From assembly GCA_027946555.1 (NCBI GenBank), contig JAPEVC010000276.1, positions 1 through 44,092 of the forward strand: a stretch of 44,092 nucleotides of DNA. The letters run 5' to 3'. The translations under genes were made by a program, and so were the position numbers. A model generated the notes under the pieces. It had not been told where the DNA came from, made no database searches, and saw only the letters and a list, made by a program, of their open reading frames with translations. The stretch is from Gnomoniopsis sp. IMI 355080 (taxonomy: Eukaryota > Ascomycota > Sordariomycetes > Diaporthales > Gnomoniaceae). Below are positions 33,599 through 44,092 of this stretch, one piece after another (the stretch's first letter is position 1; the number at the start of each line of letters is the position of its first letter).

Positions 33599-34016
33599 AT
33601 GGAGATTGGTGGAGATGTGCGAGGTTGAAAAGAGTGGGAATAATCAATCGGGCATGTGTTGAAGTGACGAGGATTGAAGGTCGACAGCTGAGTGGGGTGC
33701 GTGAGGCAGCTCCAACGAACGAGTGTCCAGGCGGCATCAGCCTCTCTTGCCGGCCTTTCTCAGGCTCTCTAGCTCTGCCGGGGAGGAACTGTCGCCTGGC
33801 CCTTGCTGCACACGCCGCCCCACCTGGTCGACGTTGGGTGCTGATCAGTCAGCCAACCACAGAACGTCTTGGGACGGGGGTCCAGACTAATTAAACTTTC
33901 AAAGTGATTTATTTTTATATCTTTTTTTCAGTACTCATTATACTTATTCAGCCGTCTTGCACGAGTTAGCTGCATAGGTAGACAATAATGTTGCTTAGTA
34001 GCTAATCCTCAAATAG

Positions 34017-34026
34017 TACCTAGGTA
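34017..34026. repeat. TACCTAGGTA palindrome
   Basis: Perfect 10-base palindrome identical to the one at 3980-3989; shorter CCTAGGTA copies occur elsewhere (for example 15716-15723). Meaning unknown. Confidence 0.6.
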
Positions 34027-34751
34027 TCTATTGAGAACCCGATACTTCATTACAGACTATAGGATGCTGCTGTAGCTTGATGAACTGCTGATCTGGATCC
34101 ATGAACAAACGGCCGGAGGAGTCGAGTAGAGAAAACAGTAATAAAGATCGATTGGCTAGCTTAGCACTTCTGCTCCGTTCTGGTTGGATGACCGGATTAA
34201 TCTCCAGCCTGTCTGCAGCCAGTCAACAGTGGGTCCTGTTTTCGTTTGCTTTTGAGCCTCATCCAGAGACGACGTCGCGCCCCTTTTCCAACCTTACTTT
34301 GTGAGACAGCTATTGCATTGATGAAGCACCTGATCGGAGAGCATTACATTACGAAACGGGTGAATATCGGCTGTACAGCTGCTGATTAATAAATAGGAGG
34401 GAACAATACTTCCTATCCGCGGCTAACAACCCCCAGATACCTGTTTTGCGCTTGTAATTTGGCGCTTGATCATGTACCGCGTCTGTGTGTGGAAGAACCA
34501 GGATCAGGGCTCCACACAAGATGCAGCCAAGAAACCCTTACATCCTGAACTCAACGACAGCCCGTCTGACCATATTGTCAGTTCTTCTCTTTACCGCAAT
34601 GTATTTCAAACTTTCCAGAGATTGGTGCTGAGGGCCTTCCGACCGTATAGTAATATAACCATCCTACTCTGATGCTTTCTCGACTTCCTCACCCAACAGA
34701 ATCAGTCTTGTACCTATAGTCGTCCGACATTCCTCGGAAGGCCTTCATCAC

Positions 34752-36236
34752 ATGCCGCGATCAGACTCGCAGAGGGCATACTGGGCTTTTGCCGCCCTCG
34801 GCCCTGTCGCCATATATGGCTTCGTTATTAGCCTTCTAGGCATTCCTTTTTTTCAACGACAGTGAGCATGCTCTCCGGTTTCAGGAATGTTTTGACAAAC
34901 TTTGCTTACCTGGCCCGAACAGCGCACTTTACGCCCACAAGTTCCACACTCTCTGGTGGAATGATGTCCAAGAGCCTGAGAAATGGGGCTTCGCGAGTGA
35001 GTGAAACCTTCTTCAAGCGCTCCTCACTATCTTTCGCAAGTTGTCTAGTTCTAATAGTCTCGCTAGAAAACCAAGTGACCCCGTTTAGCCTCCTCACGCC
35101 CGACGGGGTGAGTCTATATCTCTGGCACATCCTACCCTTGGCTCTGTACACCCAACATGAGGCCACCTTTTCCCAATCGCCACAAGTGCCCCTGGAAAAG
35201 TATACCTCATCCAATGCGTTCAATCTTCTGAAAGAAGATCCAGAAGCCCGGCTTATCCTTTCCTGTCAGTATCCACATCTCCGTGGTGAACGGAACAGCT
35301 GCCCTTCAACCCCGCCCCCCGGGGGCAGCCCAACCTTCCTTCTATACCTCCGTTCTAACATTTATCGCAGTCCATGGTAACGCTGGACACGTAGCGCAAA
35401 ACACCCGCGCACCCCAATATCGCATGCTCACCGACGCCAACCCAAACTGGCACGTCATCGCACTAGACTACCGCGGATACGGGCACAGCACCGGCACCCC
35501 CACCGAACAAGGTCTCATCACCGACGCCGCCACGCTCGTCGACTTCGCCCTCACCACCCTCCAAATCCCGCCCTCCCGCATCCTCCTCCTCGGTCAAAGC
35601 CTCGGCACGGCCGTCGCCTCCGCCACGGCAGAGAAGTTCAGCCGCGAGAAAGGCATCGACTTTGCGGGCGTGGTCCTGGTCGCGTCGTTTAGCAGCCTGC
35701 CCACGATGCTGGCGAGCTATGCGCTGGGCGGCGTGGTGCCGCTGTTGAAGCCGCTGGGCGTTGTGCCGCCGCTGCTGAGGGCCGTGTTGGGGTTTGTGGT
35801 GGATGAATGGAAGACGCTGGATCGGTTGGCGGGGCTGGTAGCGCAGACGCGCGAGCGAGGCGGAAGGCTGAGGTTGAGTCTGGTGCATGCGGCTGATGAT
35901 TGGGATATTCCATGTGTGGAGAGTGTGAAGATTCTTGAGGCGGCTGCGAGAGCGAGTATCACAGATGGGACGGAGTTGGAAGATGTAACATTCGCCGAGA
36001 AGAGGGACGCGAGTATGGAAGTGAGAGGGGATAAGGCGTTCAAGATTAAATGGCATGGAGAGGAAGACATCTTGATCACGCATGAGCAATTTTCTTATGG
36101 AGGTAAGTCGCCAACTCCTTTTTTAGATGCCACGGGAGCACATGCTGACTGAAGCCCAGGACACAACGACATCATGGTGTATGCACCGGTCCCTCAAGCA
36201 ATCATGGAAGCTTTTGGCACACATGACACTCGCTGA
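34752..36236 (+). CDS. ABHD12-like alpha/beta hydrolase (serine lipase)
   Basis: Exons 34752-34861, 34923-34996, 35067-35264, 35371-36102 and 36160-36236 give 396 residues with all phases in order. The N-terminal segment about 9-33 (AYWAFAALGPVAIYGFVISLLGIPFF) is a membrane anchor. The hydrolase core follows: NQVTPFSLLTPDGVSLYLWHILP, the oxyanion motif FHGNAGHVAQ, LDYRGYGHSTG, the nucleophile in LLLGQSLGTAVA, an acidic residue in HAADDWDIP and the last His in GGHND, which is encoded by the final small exon. This order and spacing match the ABHD12/ABHD13-type monoacylglycerol or lysophospholipid lipases found in fungal internal membranes. The gene tail-to-tails with the NCS1 gene at a distance of 184 bases. 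Family is sure, lipid substrate inferred. Confidence 0.92.
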
Positions 36237-36420
36237 ATGATTTCTCCAGTTTCAATAGAGCATATAGACTTTTTGTAGACTTTGCATGGGAATAAGCTGC
36301 ATGGCGACGACAGCCCGGCTAAAGTTCGTCTCGCCGCACTCAAATCCTTCAAGACCCGCCCAGTATCGACCGCTGTTGCAGTCCAGTTATTTGTATGTCC
36401 CAGTGACCGGACAGTGCAAG

Positions 36421-39071
36421 CTATCCGCTCGTCCTATATTTGTCCCGAGTCTGCAAGACCTGACTCGGCTGCTTTTCATCCGAGCGAGACTTGTGATCCG
36501 CCCTGATGTCAGCATTGGCATCCAATTCCTCATCATCCTGGCCTGACTCGTCTACACACTGCAGACTTTGAGCTGGTGGCCAAACAAGACTCAAAGTCAA
36601 GTAGACTGCTACTGAAATGAATATCGCTGTGAGCCAAGAAGCCTTATCTGTCAACAGTGTCAGTAGTCACGTCGCCACGCAAGCTCATAGATGCTCATGG
36701 GTGCACATGTTCCATCTTTGATATATGTACTAAGTGGTCGCATGCAATTTCTTGCAATTAAAGAAAAAAGCCAATTTGGGAACGTACAGAAGTATGCGTA
36801 ATTTCCAATGTCAATCCTGCTGTTAATGGCATGCATCAGGCCAGGAAGATTGATGGGAACGACCACCAGGAGCGTGGCCAGGGCCCGCCAGTTGAAGCCG
36901 TAAGTGTACGCGTATATCCCGTCATAGCGGTACAGCATACGGACATGTAATCGTTGACGACGGATGATCCAGTAATCCGAGATCTGCCCCCACCTTCATG
37001 TTAGTGAACAGACCTTTTGTCCCATGTACGGTGGACTTTGAGAGAGGGAGCGGGAGTTGGAAATTACCATTATCGCCACTATCGGAGCCATTACGATTAT
37101 ATATCCGCTTAGGAATGTCGTTAGGCTCGTTGCGCTGGCTTGGATCTTCCAAGGCGCCGTGGCCCATCCACCTAGCAGAGCCGTGATGACCGCGCCCCGC
37201 CGCAGATTCAGCCAGCGCGGGAATAAGAATGCGAAATCGTTGCTGGCTGCTATCGAGTTTGTCGAGATGTTTGTACCTAGAGTTGCAAGACCAAAGGCAA
37301 AGGCACAGAAGAACGCCGCCGCCCGGTTGGTCCAGAGGCTGACGATGGATGTTGGATCCCAGTATAGTGTGCCGTAGATCTATGTTTGATGAGTGCATGA
37401 GCACAAATTATCTCACCCTGTGCGAGAGGTTGCTGCTTCGGTGGAGTTTTCTCATGACTTACTGATTGTCCAGCAGATGCGATGACTATTCCGAAGAATG
37501 AAAAAGTCCAATAAACAATGGGAATGAAGAGGGCCTGCCAATATGCCACCGATGGCTTTTTTCCGTACCGAGTGAGATCAGACTTTTGGAATGAGGTGTC
37601 AGTTGACAGAAATGAGCATGCTGTAGAGGGTTACCCCGGGCCTAGGTCCTTACAATATTCAGCGCGAGTGTCGTCTTGCCGCTCACCGCAACATTGATGC
37701 TGTACACCCAAGCCCATCTTTTCGCACTCCCTGACACAGTGGCAGGCTGTGAAAAGACAGGACCTGCACCTCCGGCTTTGACAGCCCAGACAAGCATGGC
37801 AAAAGCGGCCACGATGGCGCAGACTGACTTGACAAAGAAGAGCCACCTCATCTTGCGAGGATGAATCATGAGGAGGGGAAATTGAACTGGAGAATCCGTT
37901 AGTCCGATTCCTCCTCTTTTCTTTTCTTTTCTCTCTCTTCTCTTTGGGCTACGCAGACCCGTGGAAAACATTCCCTCTGCTGTGATGACTTACGCATCCA
38001 AAAGACGAAATATGCAATCATTTTGTTGCTTGCGATGCCCGAAGAGGGCAAGAGGGTATTCTGATATGACTTGAGGCTCGGCCAAACAGCTTCCAGCATG
38101 ATTAGCATACACGAGGCTCCGATATACGAGTTAATCCTAAGTTGGAAATCGTCAGAAGAGCAGTCAATGATGAATGGCATCAAAGTCGGCCTGAGAAGGA
38201 ATTGTTACCCGAAATAGATCAATCCAAGCACAAGTCGGCTGGCTACAGCAAAATAAGAGAAATAGAATCCCATGGATGCTCTCCTACAGTCTTTGTAAGC
38301 CCATAATCATCACCCTGCGAAATTGGGAGCAGTCTGAAGAGTATTTTCTCGGGTGAAACGAGCGGCATGCCACCAATTTCACGCCGCGAGATGACGGCGG
38401 CTCTCCTTGGGGGATCACAGAGGTGGAAGAGAGGGTAATTACGCACGAGGCGATAGAAAATGGGATATGGTGACTCGATCCAATGGCCCCATTCAAGGCT
38501 ACAGCAACTCCGATGATAACATTTCCAATTGCACTATATTCCATATCAGCCTAACTCATTGTTGCGCCTTCGAAGCCATATAACCAGGACTCCTGAGGTC
38601 AGTCAACTCACATTGCGATGGCCGCTTCACCCCAACTGAGTCCTAAAGCAAGGATCGAACCGGCCTGTTGCCTGTTATTGCCTATTGTCAACGGATTTTC
38701 CATGACAAAGTTGCGGATTGGCAAAATTGGCAAAGAACAAAACTCAAGCTGCCAGTCAATTTCCCCGAGTCCATTGAAGAAGGGAAAGGGGGGGGGGGGT
38801 CGAGCTTGACAGAGAACGAGTTAGGTAATAAAAGAAATGTGCGAAATGGTACAAACATTGTGCCAACGTTGGCTCCATCAGCCAGCCATAGCCAGAGATA
38901 GTCCACTCCCCTCCATGTCCTTTTGTCCGTGGTCACGACATCAACATCTTCGTTGGACCACCCGCCACGAGTCGCATAAGACGCCCGGGAGTTTTTCAGC
39001 CGCCAGTAGTCTAGTGTGAGCCAGGCTCTTGGCTGCAGGCTGACATGGACGCTCTGGGGTAATTTAGCCAT
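36421..39071 (-). CDS. NCS1 nucleobase/nucleoside:cation symporter (Fur type)
   Basis: Ten exons: 38857-39071, 38612-38671, 38447-38533, 38209-38283, 37994-38136, 37654-37886, 37463-37582, 37068-37379, 36788-36983 and 36421-36647. They join in phase to 555 residues. The plasma-membrane protein should import uracil, allantoin, uridine or a related compound with protons. Marker segments are: WSNEDVDVVTTDKRTW before the first helix, ILALGLSWGEA, ALNGAIGSSHHIPFSIASRAS, ASRLVLGLIYFGI, SGKTTLALNISDLTRYGKKP (the usual GNWSTLAVNIPDFTRY region), NISTNSIAASNDF, WATAPWKIQASATS, MISDYWIIRR and the tail FNWRALATLLVVVPINLPGL. About 12 membrane helices are spread over the exons. The cytosolic C-terminus is acidic. 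It faces a PfkB gene across a 453-base shared promoter. Family is sure; substrate not determined. Confidence 0.93.
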
Positions 39072-39524
39072 ACTGAGCACTATACATCAAATTACCTAGA
39101 TGACTTATCCAGCCTCTGGTCTGAAGAACGGATAGCAATACAAGTTGTAGGAAATTGAATGCGAAACTTGTGACAAAAGAAATGTCGAAATATAGTAAAG
39201 ATCAGGTGAGATAAGCCCAAAGAACTGTGGCTTATGCCCACATCAACCGCCTACCGATCCGGCACCTATGCAGATAAGACAGACGTCAGGGGCCCTCGCC
39301 GCACTGGTTTGAGTCACGTCTTAGACCTCTTTCATACCGACAAAATTTGCGTCGATGATGGTACCGCGAGTGACAACGACTCATATTCGTGGCCAACAAT
39401 ACTTATTTCACCCATTGATATTGCCAGTCGTTTCCAAGGCGCCAAAATCTTTCTCTTCCTCCTTGCGCAAACAGAATTGGAAGGCAATTTGTGATTACCA
39501 GCACCCGGTACACAAGCTGGAGCA
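39072..39524. promoter_or_regulatory. Shared divergent promoter of the NCS1 and PfkB genes
   Basis: 453 bases separate the two start codons, so both genes are probably transcribed from this interval and may be co-regulated. I see no unambiguous factor-binding site. Confidence 0.45.
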
Positions 39525-40747
39525 ATGGCAATAACTTTCGTTTCATTAGGCATGGTCGTTCTCGACGAACTGCGTTTTCCTAATGCTCCAACCATGTACG
39601 ATGTCGTGGGGGGATCTGGTGCGTACAGCACGGTAAGCTGCCCCGAAAAAAATCCATGCTGGGTGGGCCAGCGCAACGGAGTCGGGCAGTCAGCACCCGT
39701 GCCCAACATGTCTCAGACACTGAGGGTCATTTGTAGTTCGGCGCACGAGTAGTAGCCGGTAGTGAACGTTCCCATGAGGTAGGATGTGTTATCATGGCAG
39801 GAAGCGACTTTCCGGAACCGATTAGAGCTCAGTTCGAGAGCTGGGGCATGAATCTGCTCGTCGTGAAAGCACCAAAACGACTATCAACAAGGGGCCTTTT
39901 GACGTATGAGGACGACGTTTTTGAGAGTGGGTAAAGCCTTTGTCTTGTTTCTACTTAGCCCTTGGGTTGTTCATTAGGATTCTTGGGGGGTTCATTAACA
40001 CAAATTACAGGAAAAACATTCAGGTACACCACAGAACGGCTCCAGCCCAGGCCGTCGGACCTCCCAACATCGTTGTTGGAATCCGCCAGTTTCCATTTCC
40101 TTGCGAGTACTGATCTTCTCCATGAACAATTGCAGCAGCTTATTGATCTGAGACAAAGACATAAAATGGGAAGACCCGAATTAATCGTTTGGGAACCACT
40201 GCCAGGACTTTGTCGACCTGAAATGCGAGGCGCGCACCTGACTGCGGCAACAGAAGTAGATGTCTTCTCACCCAACCATCTAGAGTGTTTGGCACTCTTT
40301 GAACACTCAAACAACCCGTCGAAAGAAAAGCCGCTTGATCGAAAAGAGCTTGAGGATTGCGCAGACACACTCCTGAATTCTGGTATTGGGCCAGAAGGGA
40401 ATGGAGCCATTGTTGTTCGAGCGGGTGGGGACGGATGTCTTGTTTCATCCAATGCAATCGCAGGAAGACATAGATGGCTACCCCCATATTACGATGACAA
40501 GTCATCTGTCGTGGATGCTACAGGCGCTGGGAATACATTTCTCGGGGCCTTGACCTTCGCCATGTCTGCTTCAGCTTGCAAAGATGTGGTGGAAGCGGCA
40601 GTGCTCGCTTCGGTAGCGACCAGTTTCTCCCTGGAGCAGATTGGACTACCGAAGCTCTCCTGGAATGAAGATGGGAGGGAGATTTGGAATAGCGGAGAAT
40701 TTAAAAGGAGATTGGCCGAATATCGCAAGAGGTTGGGCGCCGTTTGA
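39525..40747 (+). CDS. PfkB-family (ribokinase-like) protein, Mak32-like
   Basis: Exons 39525-39632, 39737-39926 and 40011-40747 give 344 residues in phase. The N-terminal motif DVVGGSGAYSTFGARVVAG (about 26-44) matches the sugar-binding GG region of ribokinase-type kinases. The C-terminal signature reads VVDATGAGNTFLGALTFAM (about 266-284). In active kinases the residue after GAG is the catalytic Asp; here it is Asn274 (codon AAT at 40532-40534). As far as I recall, Mak32-type fungal members share this change. The protein may thus be a slow kinase or a non-catalytic relative that binds a nucleoside or sugar and ATP. Its head-to-head partner is a nucleobase transporter, which fits nucleoside or ribose salvage. 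Family sure; activity uncertain. Confidence 0.88.
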
Positions 40748-41075
40748 TGACAGTCATCAAGGGTTTTGCCGTTTCAATCGCAGCATGTCTATCAACGCAA
40801 CACGCATCATACCACCATTCTCGTACTCTCATGAAGATGAGAAAGACTGATTTTAGTGACTTTGATATCATGTAGTTCTGGTCTGAAGATCAAATCTTCG
40901 TCGAGATACAACTCTCTTATCCCAATGTCTATATAAGCCTAGATTCGTGTTTGGTGGATGCAACCCCTGACATGAAAAATGCGAGCTTTTTCCAAGCACC
41001 CGGACAGCCTGTGTTTGCTGGCAACATTTCTCAGCAAGATTGAGGGGATCTAAAACAATTCAGGAGTTCACAGCC
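40748..41075. other. Convergent 3' intergenic region
   Basis: 3' flanks of the PfkB-family gene (plus) and the SDR gene (minus). Nothing else is seen. Confidence 0.55.
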
Positions 41076-42638
41076 TCAGGAAAACTTCAATGGGCACCCC
41101 ATCTTCACAGCCTCGGACTTTTCTTTTACAAGCTTCTCTGTCAAACGCATGAGGTTTTCAGCCAGCTCGTTACTCTGTGCCAGCTCAGAGCCGTCTTCGA
41201 TCCTTGCCGGGCCGCAAATGTACTTCCCACTACGTTCCGTAACGGTCGCGGCGTAGATGGCCGGCACGCAGCCCTCAAATTGGTCTGGCAATGACGCATC
41301 AGCATGTTTCGGACCACGCGCAGGGCAAGGAGAAAAGAAACTAATGTCGACGAAAATGAACAAAGGAATGATAACATAAAGAGAACGCTTCCGTCCCACC
41401 TTTTTGAAATGGTTTCATTAATACCGACATTCCGTATCCTAGCAAAGGATATGCCTCGTGTATATCATATGTGGTGGCCTTAGTATCAACAAAGCCTGGG
41501 TCTTCGAGTTTGATTTTTCGTTAGTATTTCGCGAAAGAAGGCCTGGAGAGCTAATGCTCCCAAGGAAACGGGAGGAGCCACATAGCGTCTATCGCAATGG
41601 TACTCACGGATGCTATTAGCAAGAATTCGTCTGTTCAAATTCAGCATCTTTACTATAAGATGAATAATTGGAAAATACCGCACGAGGTACAATGATGGAC
41701 AGGGGAACGCTTACGGATGTTCTGAGGTAACATGTGTTGCCAGCCAGCGAGCGTAGAGCATGGCAGCCAATTTGCTGCGCCCGTACTGCGCTGTTGGGCC
41801 ATGGTCCTGGTTAATTTCCTCAAGACTTTCGAACTTGGTATCCTTGGGGGCGGAGGGATGCGCATTGGACCCGAAATTGACGATCCGGACCGTGTCTCCT
41901 GCTTCTGCGGTCTTCTTTAATAGACCGAGAAGGTGGGATGTGAGAATGACATCTAGTAAGTGGAATGTTAGCCGAGCTCACTACTTCCCGGCCGGGAGAG
42001 ACTGGCACTATAAGGCTCAATCTAGAACAGAGCTGCGTGAGGTTAGTCGAGGATTTTTTGACGTACGTCCGATATGGTTTACAGCCATATGCTCATCAAC
42101 ACCATACGAGGTGACTCCCGCTGTGAGGATCCCCTTGGCAGCGTTGTTGATGAGAATGTCAAGCCGGTCTGTCTGGGACTTGATTTTCTGCGCCGTCTGT
42201 GCAACGGCTTTCCAATCTGCAAGGTCGCACGAGCCTAACCACTGCACTCTCGACGCAGCGTCGTCGCCCAGTTCACTGCGGATCCCATTGATAGCGTCTG
42301 CTGCTACGTCTGTGGACTGCGAGATGATGAATAGTTTCGAAATGTTATGCTTCAAGAGTGTGTACGTGCATCCATATCCGATGCCCTGGGATCCTGCGCA
42401 CACCGGTTGTCAACAATTGCAATGGAGATGAGGTAACGCCCGCAGTACACACCACCGGTCACAACAGCTGTTTTGCCCTTGAGGTCAGGCACATCGTTTA
42501 GAGAGAAAGACTCCTCATCAGAAGCGAGCCAATGACTACCTGAATTAGCTGATATTGCGCCCGTAGACTGTGCTTCCTCAAGGAATCTAGCTACCTCTTC
42601 CCAATGTTTTCGTGAATCGTCGACTTGATAGTATCCAT
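41076..42638 (-). CDS. Short-chain dehydrogenase/reductase (retinol dehydrogenase-like)
   Basis: Seven exons: 42595-42638, 42453-42535, 42067-42393, 41715-41952, 41608-41630 (a 23-base micro-exon), 41400-41501 and 41076-41284. All phases fit and give 341 residues. An NAD(P)-dependent oxidoreductase with a Rossmann fold: TGGSQGIGYG at 41-50, split by an intron; LDILINNAAKG (NNAG-type motif, Ala for Gly); MAVNHIGH; Ser in VNFGSNAH; and catalytic Tyr/Lys in AQYGRSKLA. HPGFVDT, the conserved substrate-side motif, only appears when the micro-exon RILANSI is included. Residues 1-35 are a short extension without a signal peptide. The substrate may be a retinol-like alcohol or other small carbonyl. 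It is the tail-to-tail neighbour of the PfkB-family gene. Family is sure; the first two splice choices are good but less certain. Confidence 0.9.
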
Positions 42639-44092
42639 GACGACTTTTTGTGAGAATTGTCGTTTTGTAATGAGTGCACTACGAATGAAGCGGGGTCGCA
42701 ATGTAAACATTATAGAAGTTGAGTCAATGGTCAACTAAATTAATTCAAAGGCTGATCAAGTCGCCATTTATTAATTAAGGGCGGTTTTGTTTTGAGACTG
42801 GTGAGATCATCACTCTTTAGCCACGCGCTAGCGATAGAAGCCGTCACATATTATCGCATCAACGTCCATTGGTCCTTGGAGATTTAAGAGTTGCCACAAA
42901 GGACAAGTACTAGCTACAGAAAATTTCCTAACTCTATCATTTTATAGTACAGTAAGCCACTTCGGGATAGCATAGCTGTTCTATAACGAAGCCCTGCCTC
43001 AGTCAGTCATTGGTTATCCATGGATAGTGACTATCGCCTCGGCTATTACATGCATACTGCTTTTCGTCTTCGTTCTCTCTTTTTTATTAAATTTGACCAT
43101 CAACGTCGGCCCGAATGTACTGGGCAGACTGACCAAGGTAAATTTGGCCGTTCGACGAACTTCTGGTCTTTGATATTTCATTCAAATATCTAGATAGTTC
43201 CCGTAATCTAGGAGCAAATTATGCGGCTTCGGGCCAGCCAACCCGAATATCTCACCAGGCCAGAGAGGCATGACTAATAGCAACGAACAAGCTTCTGCCT
43301 CCAACTGGAAGAAAGGAAACAAGGGAAAGAGTGGAATTCAAACAGAGAAACAAAGAAGGGGGAGATAGCTTGCACGTCGACGATTTGTGGGTGTGGTGGT
43401 GCTGTGGTGTGTTATTGTTGTTTGTTTAGTTGTTTACTGACGATCTGACTGCGAATCAAGAGAAGGAAATACCGAGGTGAGTGCCCCCTGGCGAGATCGC
43501 CAAGATGATGACCGATTATCAGCACTGATGCTCTCTGACGGTCACGAATGCTCACTGATGATCACTGCATTTCTCCGATTGCTCTCTCTTGTTGTGCGTG
43601 TCTAAAGTACAAATGACGCCCAAGGGAAAGGTGGCGGCACAGACCAAATGGGTGGTGAAACCGTTTGAGTGGACGGAGAAGCACGCCGAGGCATTCACTT
43701 ACATTTGCGACTAGGTCCCGTATATATTCCTCAACATCCGAATACCGGGTCGGCCACCACATCACTCCCTTCAACTTGTGGAGGGAGCAGGGATTGCAAA
43801 GTGTCCATGGTGGTCATGCGCCCACCGCAATGCTTTCGACACCTCCTTCCTGGTCACACAAACCGCATAATCGCCAGTGGCCCCGATCGCAACCGACATG
43901 CCTCCCACCGCCCAACAGATTGCCGGGGGGGGCTAGATCTCTGGCCCATCCTTTTCCTTTTCCCCTGGGAGAAGCGAAAAGAGAAGAGCCCCTTGTACCT
44001 TTGTATTAAGCAGAACATACGAATCAAAGAGAAGAAAGAAAATGAAAGGAAGGAAATGGAGGGGGTGGAAAGAGAAGACGGGGGGGGGGGTG
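42639..44092. other. Intergenic region, 1.45 kb, to window end
   Basis: Upstream of the SDR gene. The last part has purine-rich stretches, a run of eight G at 43925-43932 and a run of eleven G at 44080-44090. Open frames at 43562-44009 show no motifs. Since similar G runs in this window lie in introns of minus-strand genes, a further minus-strand gene could begin beyond the edge. No gene is supported here. Confidence 0.5.

Larger units (their letters stand above)
33480..34751. other. Divergent intergenic region, 1.27 kb
   Basis: Promoters of SWC3 (minus) and the ABHD12-type gene (plus). It contains a (GGT)8 microsatellite about 95 bases upstream of SWC3 and a TACCTAGGTA palindrome at 34017-34026. 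No gene is seen. Confidence 0.6.

Noticed and set aside
35463..36089. A 208-codon open frame on the minus strand
   Set aside because: Antisense to the ABHD12-like gene; the sense protein has a full catalytic set and clean splicing.
43562..44009. Possible small gene near the right edge
   Set aside because: Open frames on both strands lack motifs and the region is low-complexity, purine-rich DNA.
1..44092. CRISPR arrays, rRNA genes or intact transposons
   Set aside because: No regularly spaced repeats, rRNA sequence, transposase or reverse-transcriptase motifs were seen in this eukaryotic sequence.

Overview
The window is nuclear DNA of a filamentous ascomycete (Pezizomycotina; the recurring TACCTAGGTA palindromes and gene content lean towards Sordariomycetes, an inference only). 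Nearly all genes are split by short GT-AG introns of about 50-185 bases with CTAAC/CTGAC-like branch sites. The encoded families are typical of such fungi: Swc3, Rds1-type ferritin-like proteins, fungal tyrosinase, NCS1 transporters and GH28 pectinase. I recognise 17 protein genes. For 16 of them every exon phase and the stop codon fit; the GH28 gene is cut by the window's left edge.

Left part (1-10.7 kb): the 3' part of an exo-polygalacturonase-like GH28 gene; a disordered Ser/Pro/Lys-rich protein with an XLF/Nej1-like C-terminal tail; a secreted isochorismatase-like hydrolase; an acidic hypothetical protein; and the Hsp90 co-chaperone STI1 with heat-shock elements in its promoter.

Middle (11-24 kb), all on the minus strand: a GPI-anchored type-1-copper cupredoxin, a coiled-coil hypothetical, a secreted tyrosinase with all six copper-binding histidines, a membrane-anchored amidohydrolase (CE9/NagA-like) whose second half looks like a degenerate repeat of the first, and a secreted Rds1 ferritin-like protein.

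At 23.7-28.1 kb lies a gene-poor, AT-richer interval whose only gene encodes a divergent Ulp1-like (C48) cysteine protease with a recognisable His-Asp-Gln-Cys set. This is the most unusual gene in the window.

Right part (28-44 kb): an MFS transporter, the chromatin factor SWC3, an ABHD12-type alpha/beta hydrolase, then a head-to-head pair of an NCS1 nucleobase/nucleoside transporter and a Mak32-like PfkB protein whose usual catalytic Asp is Asn, followed by a retinol-dehydrogenase-like SDR. The last 1.4 kb holds no gene I can support.

Many products are exported (pectinase, isochorismatase-like enzyme, cupredoxin, tyrosinase, Rds1), which fits a plant-associated or saprotrophic lifestyle. A curious shared feature is a run of C on the sense strand (7-12 bases) inside introns of five unrelated genes.
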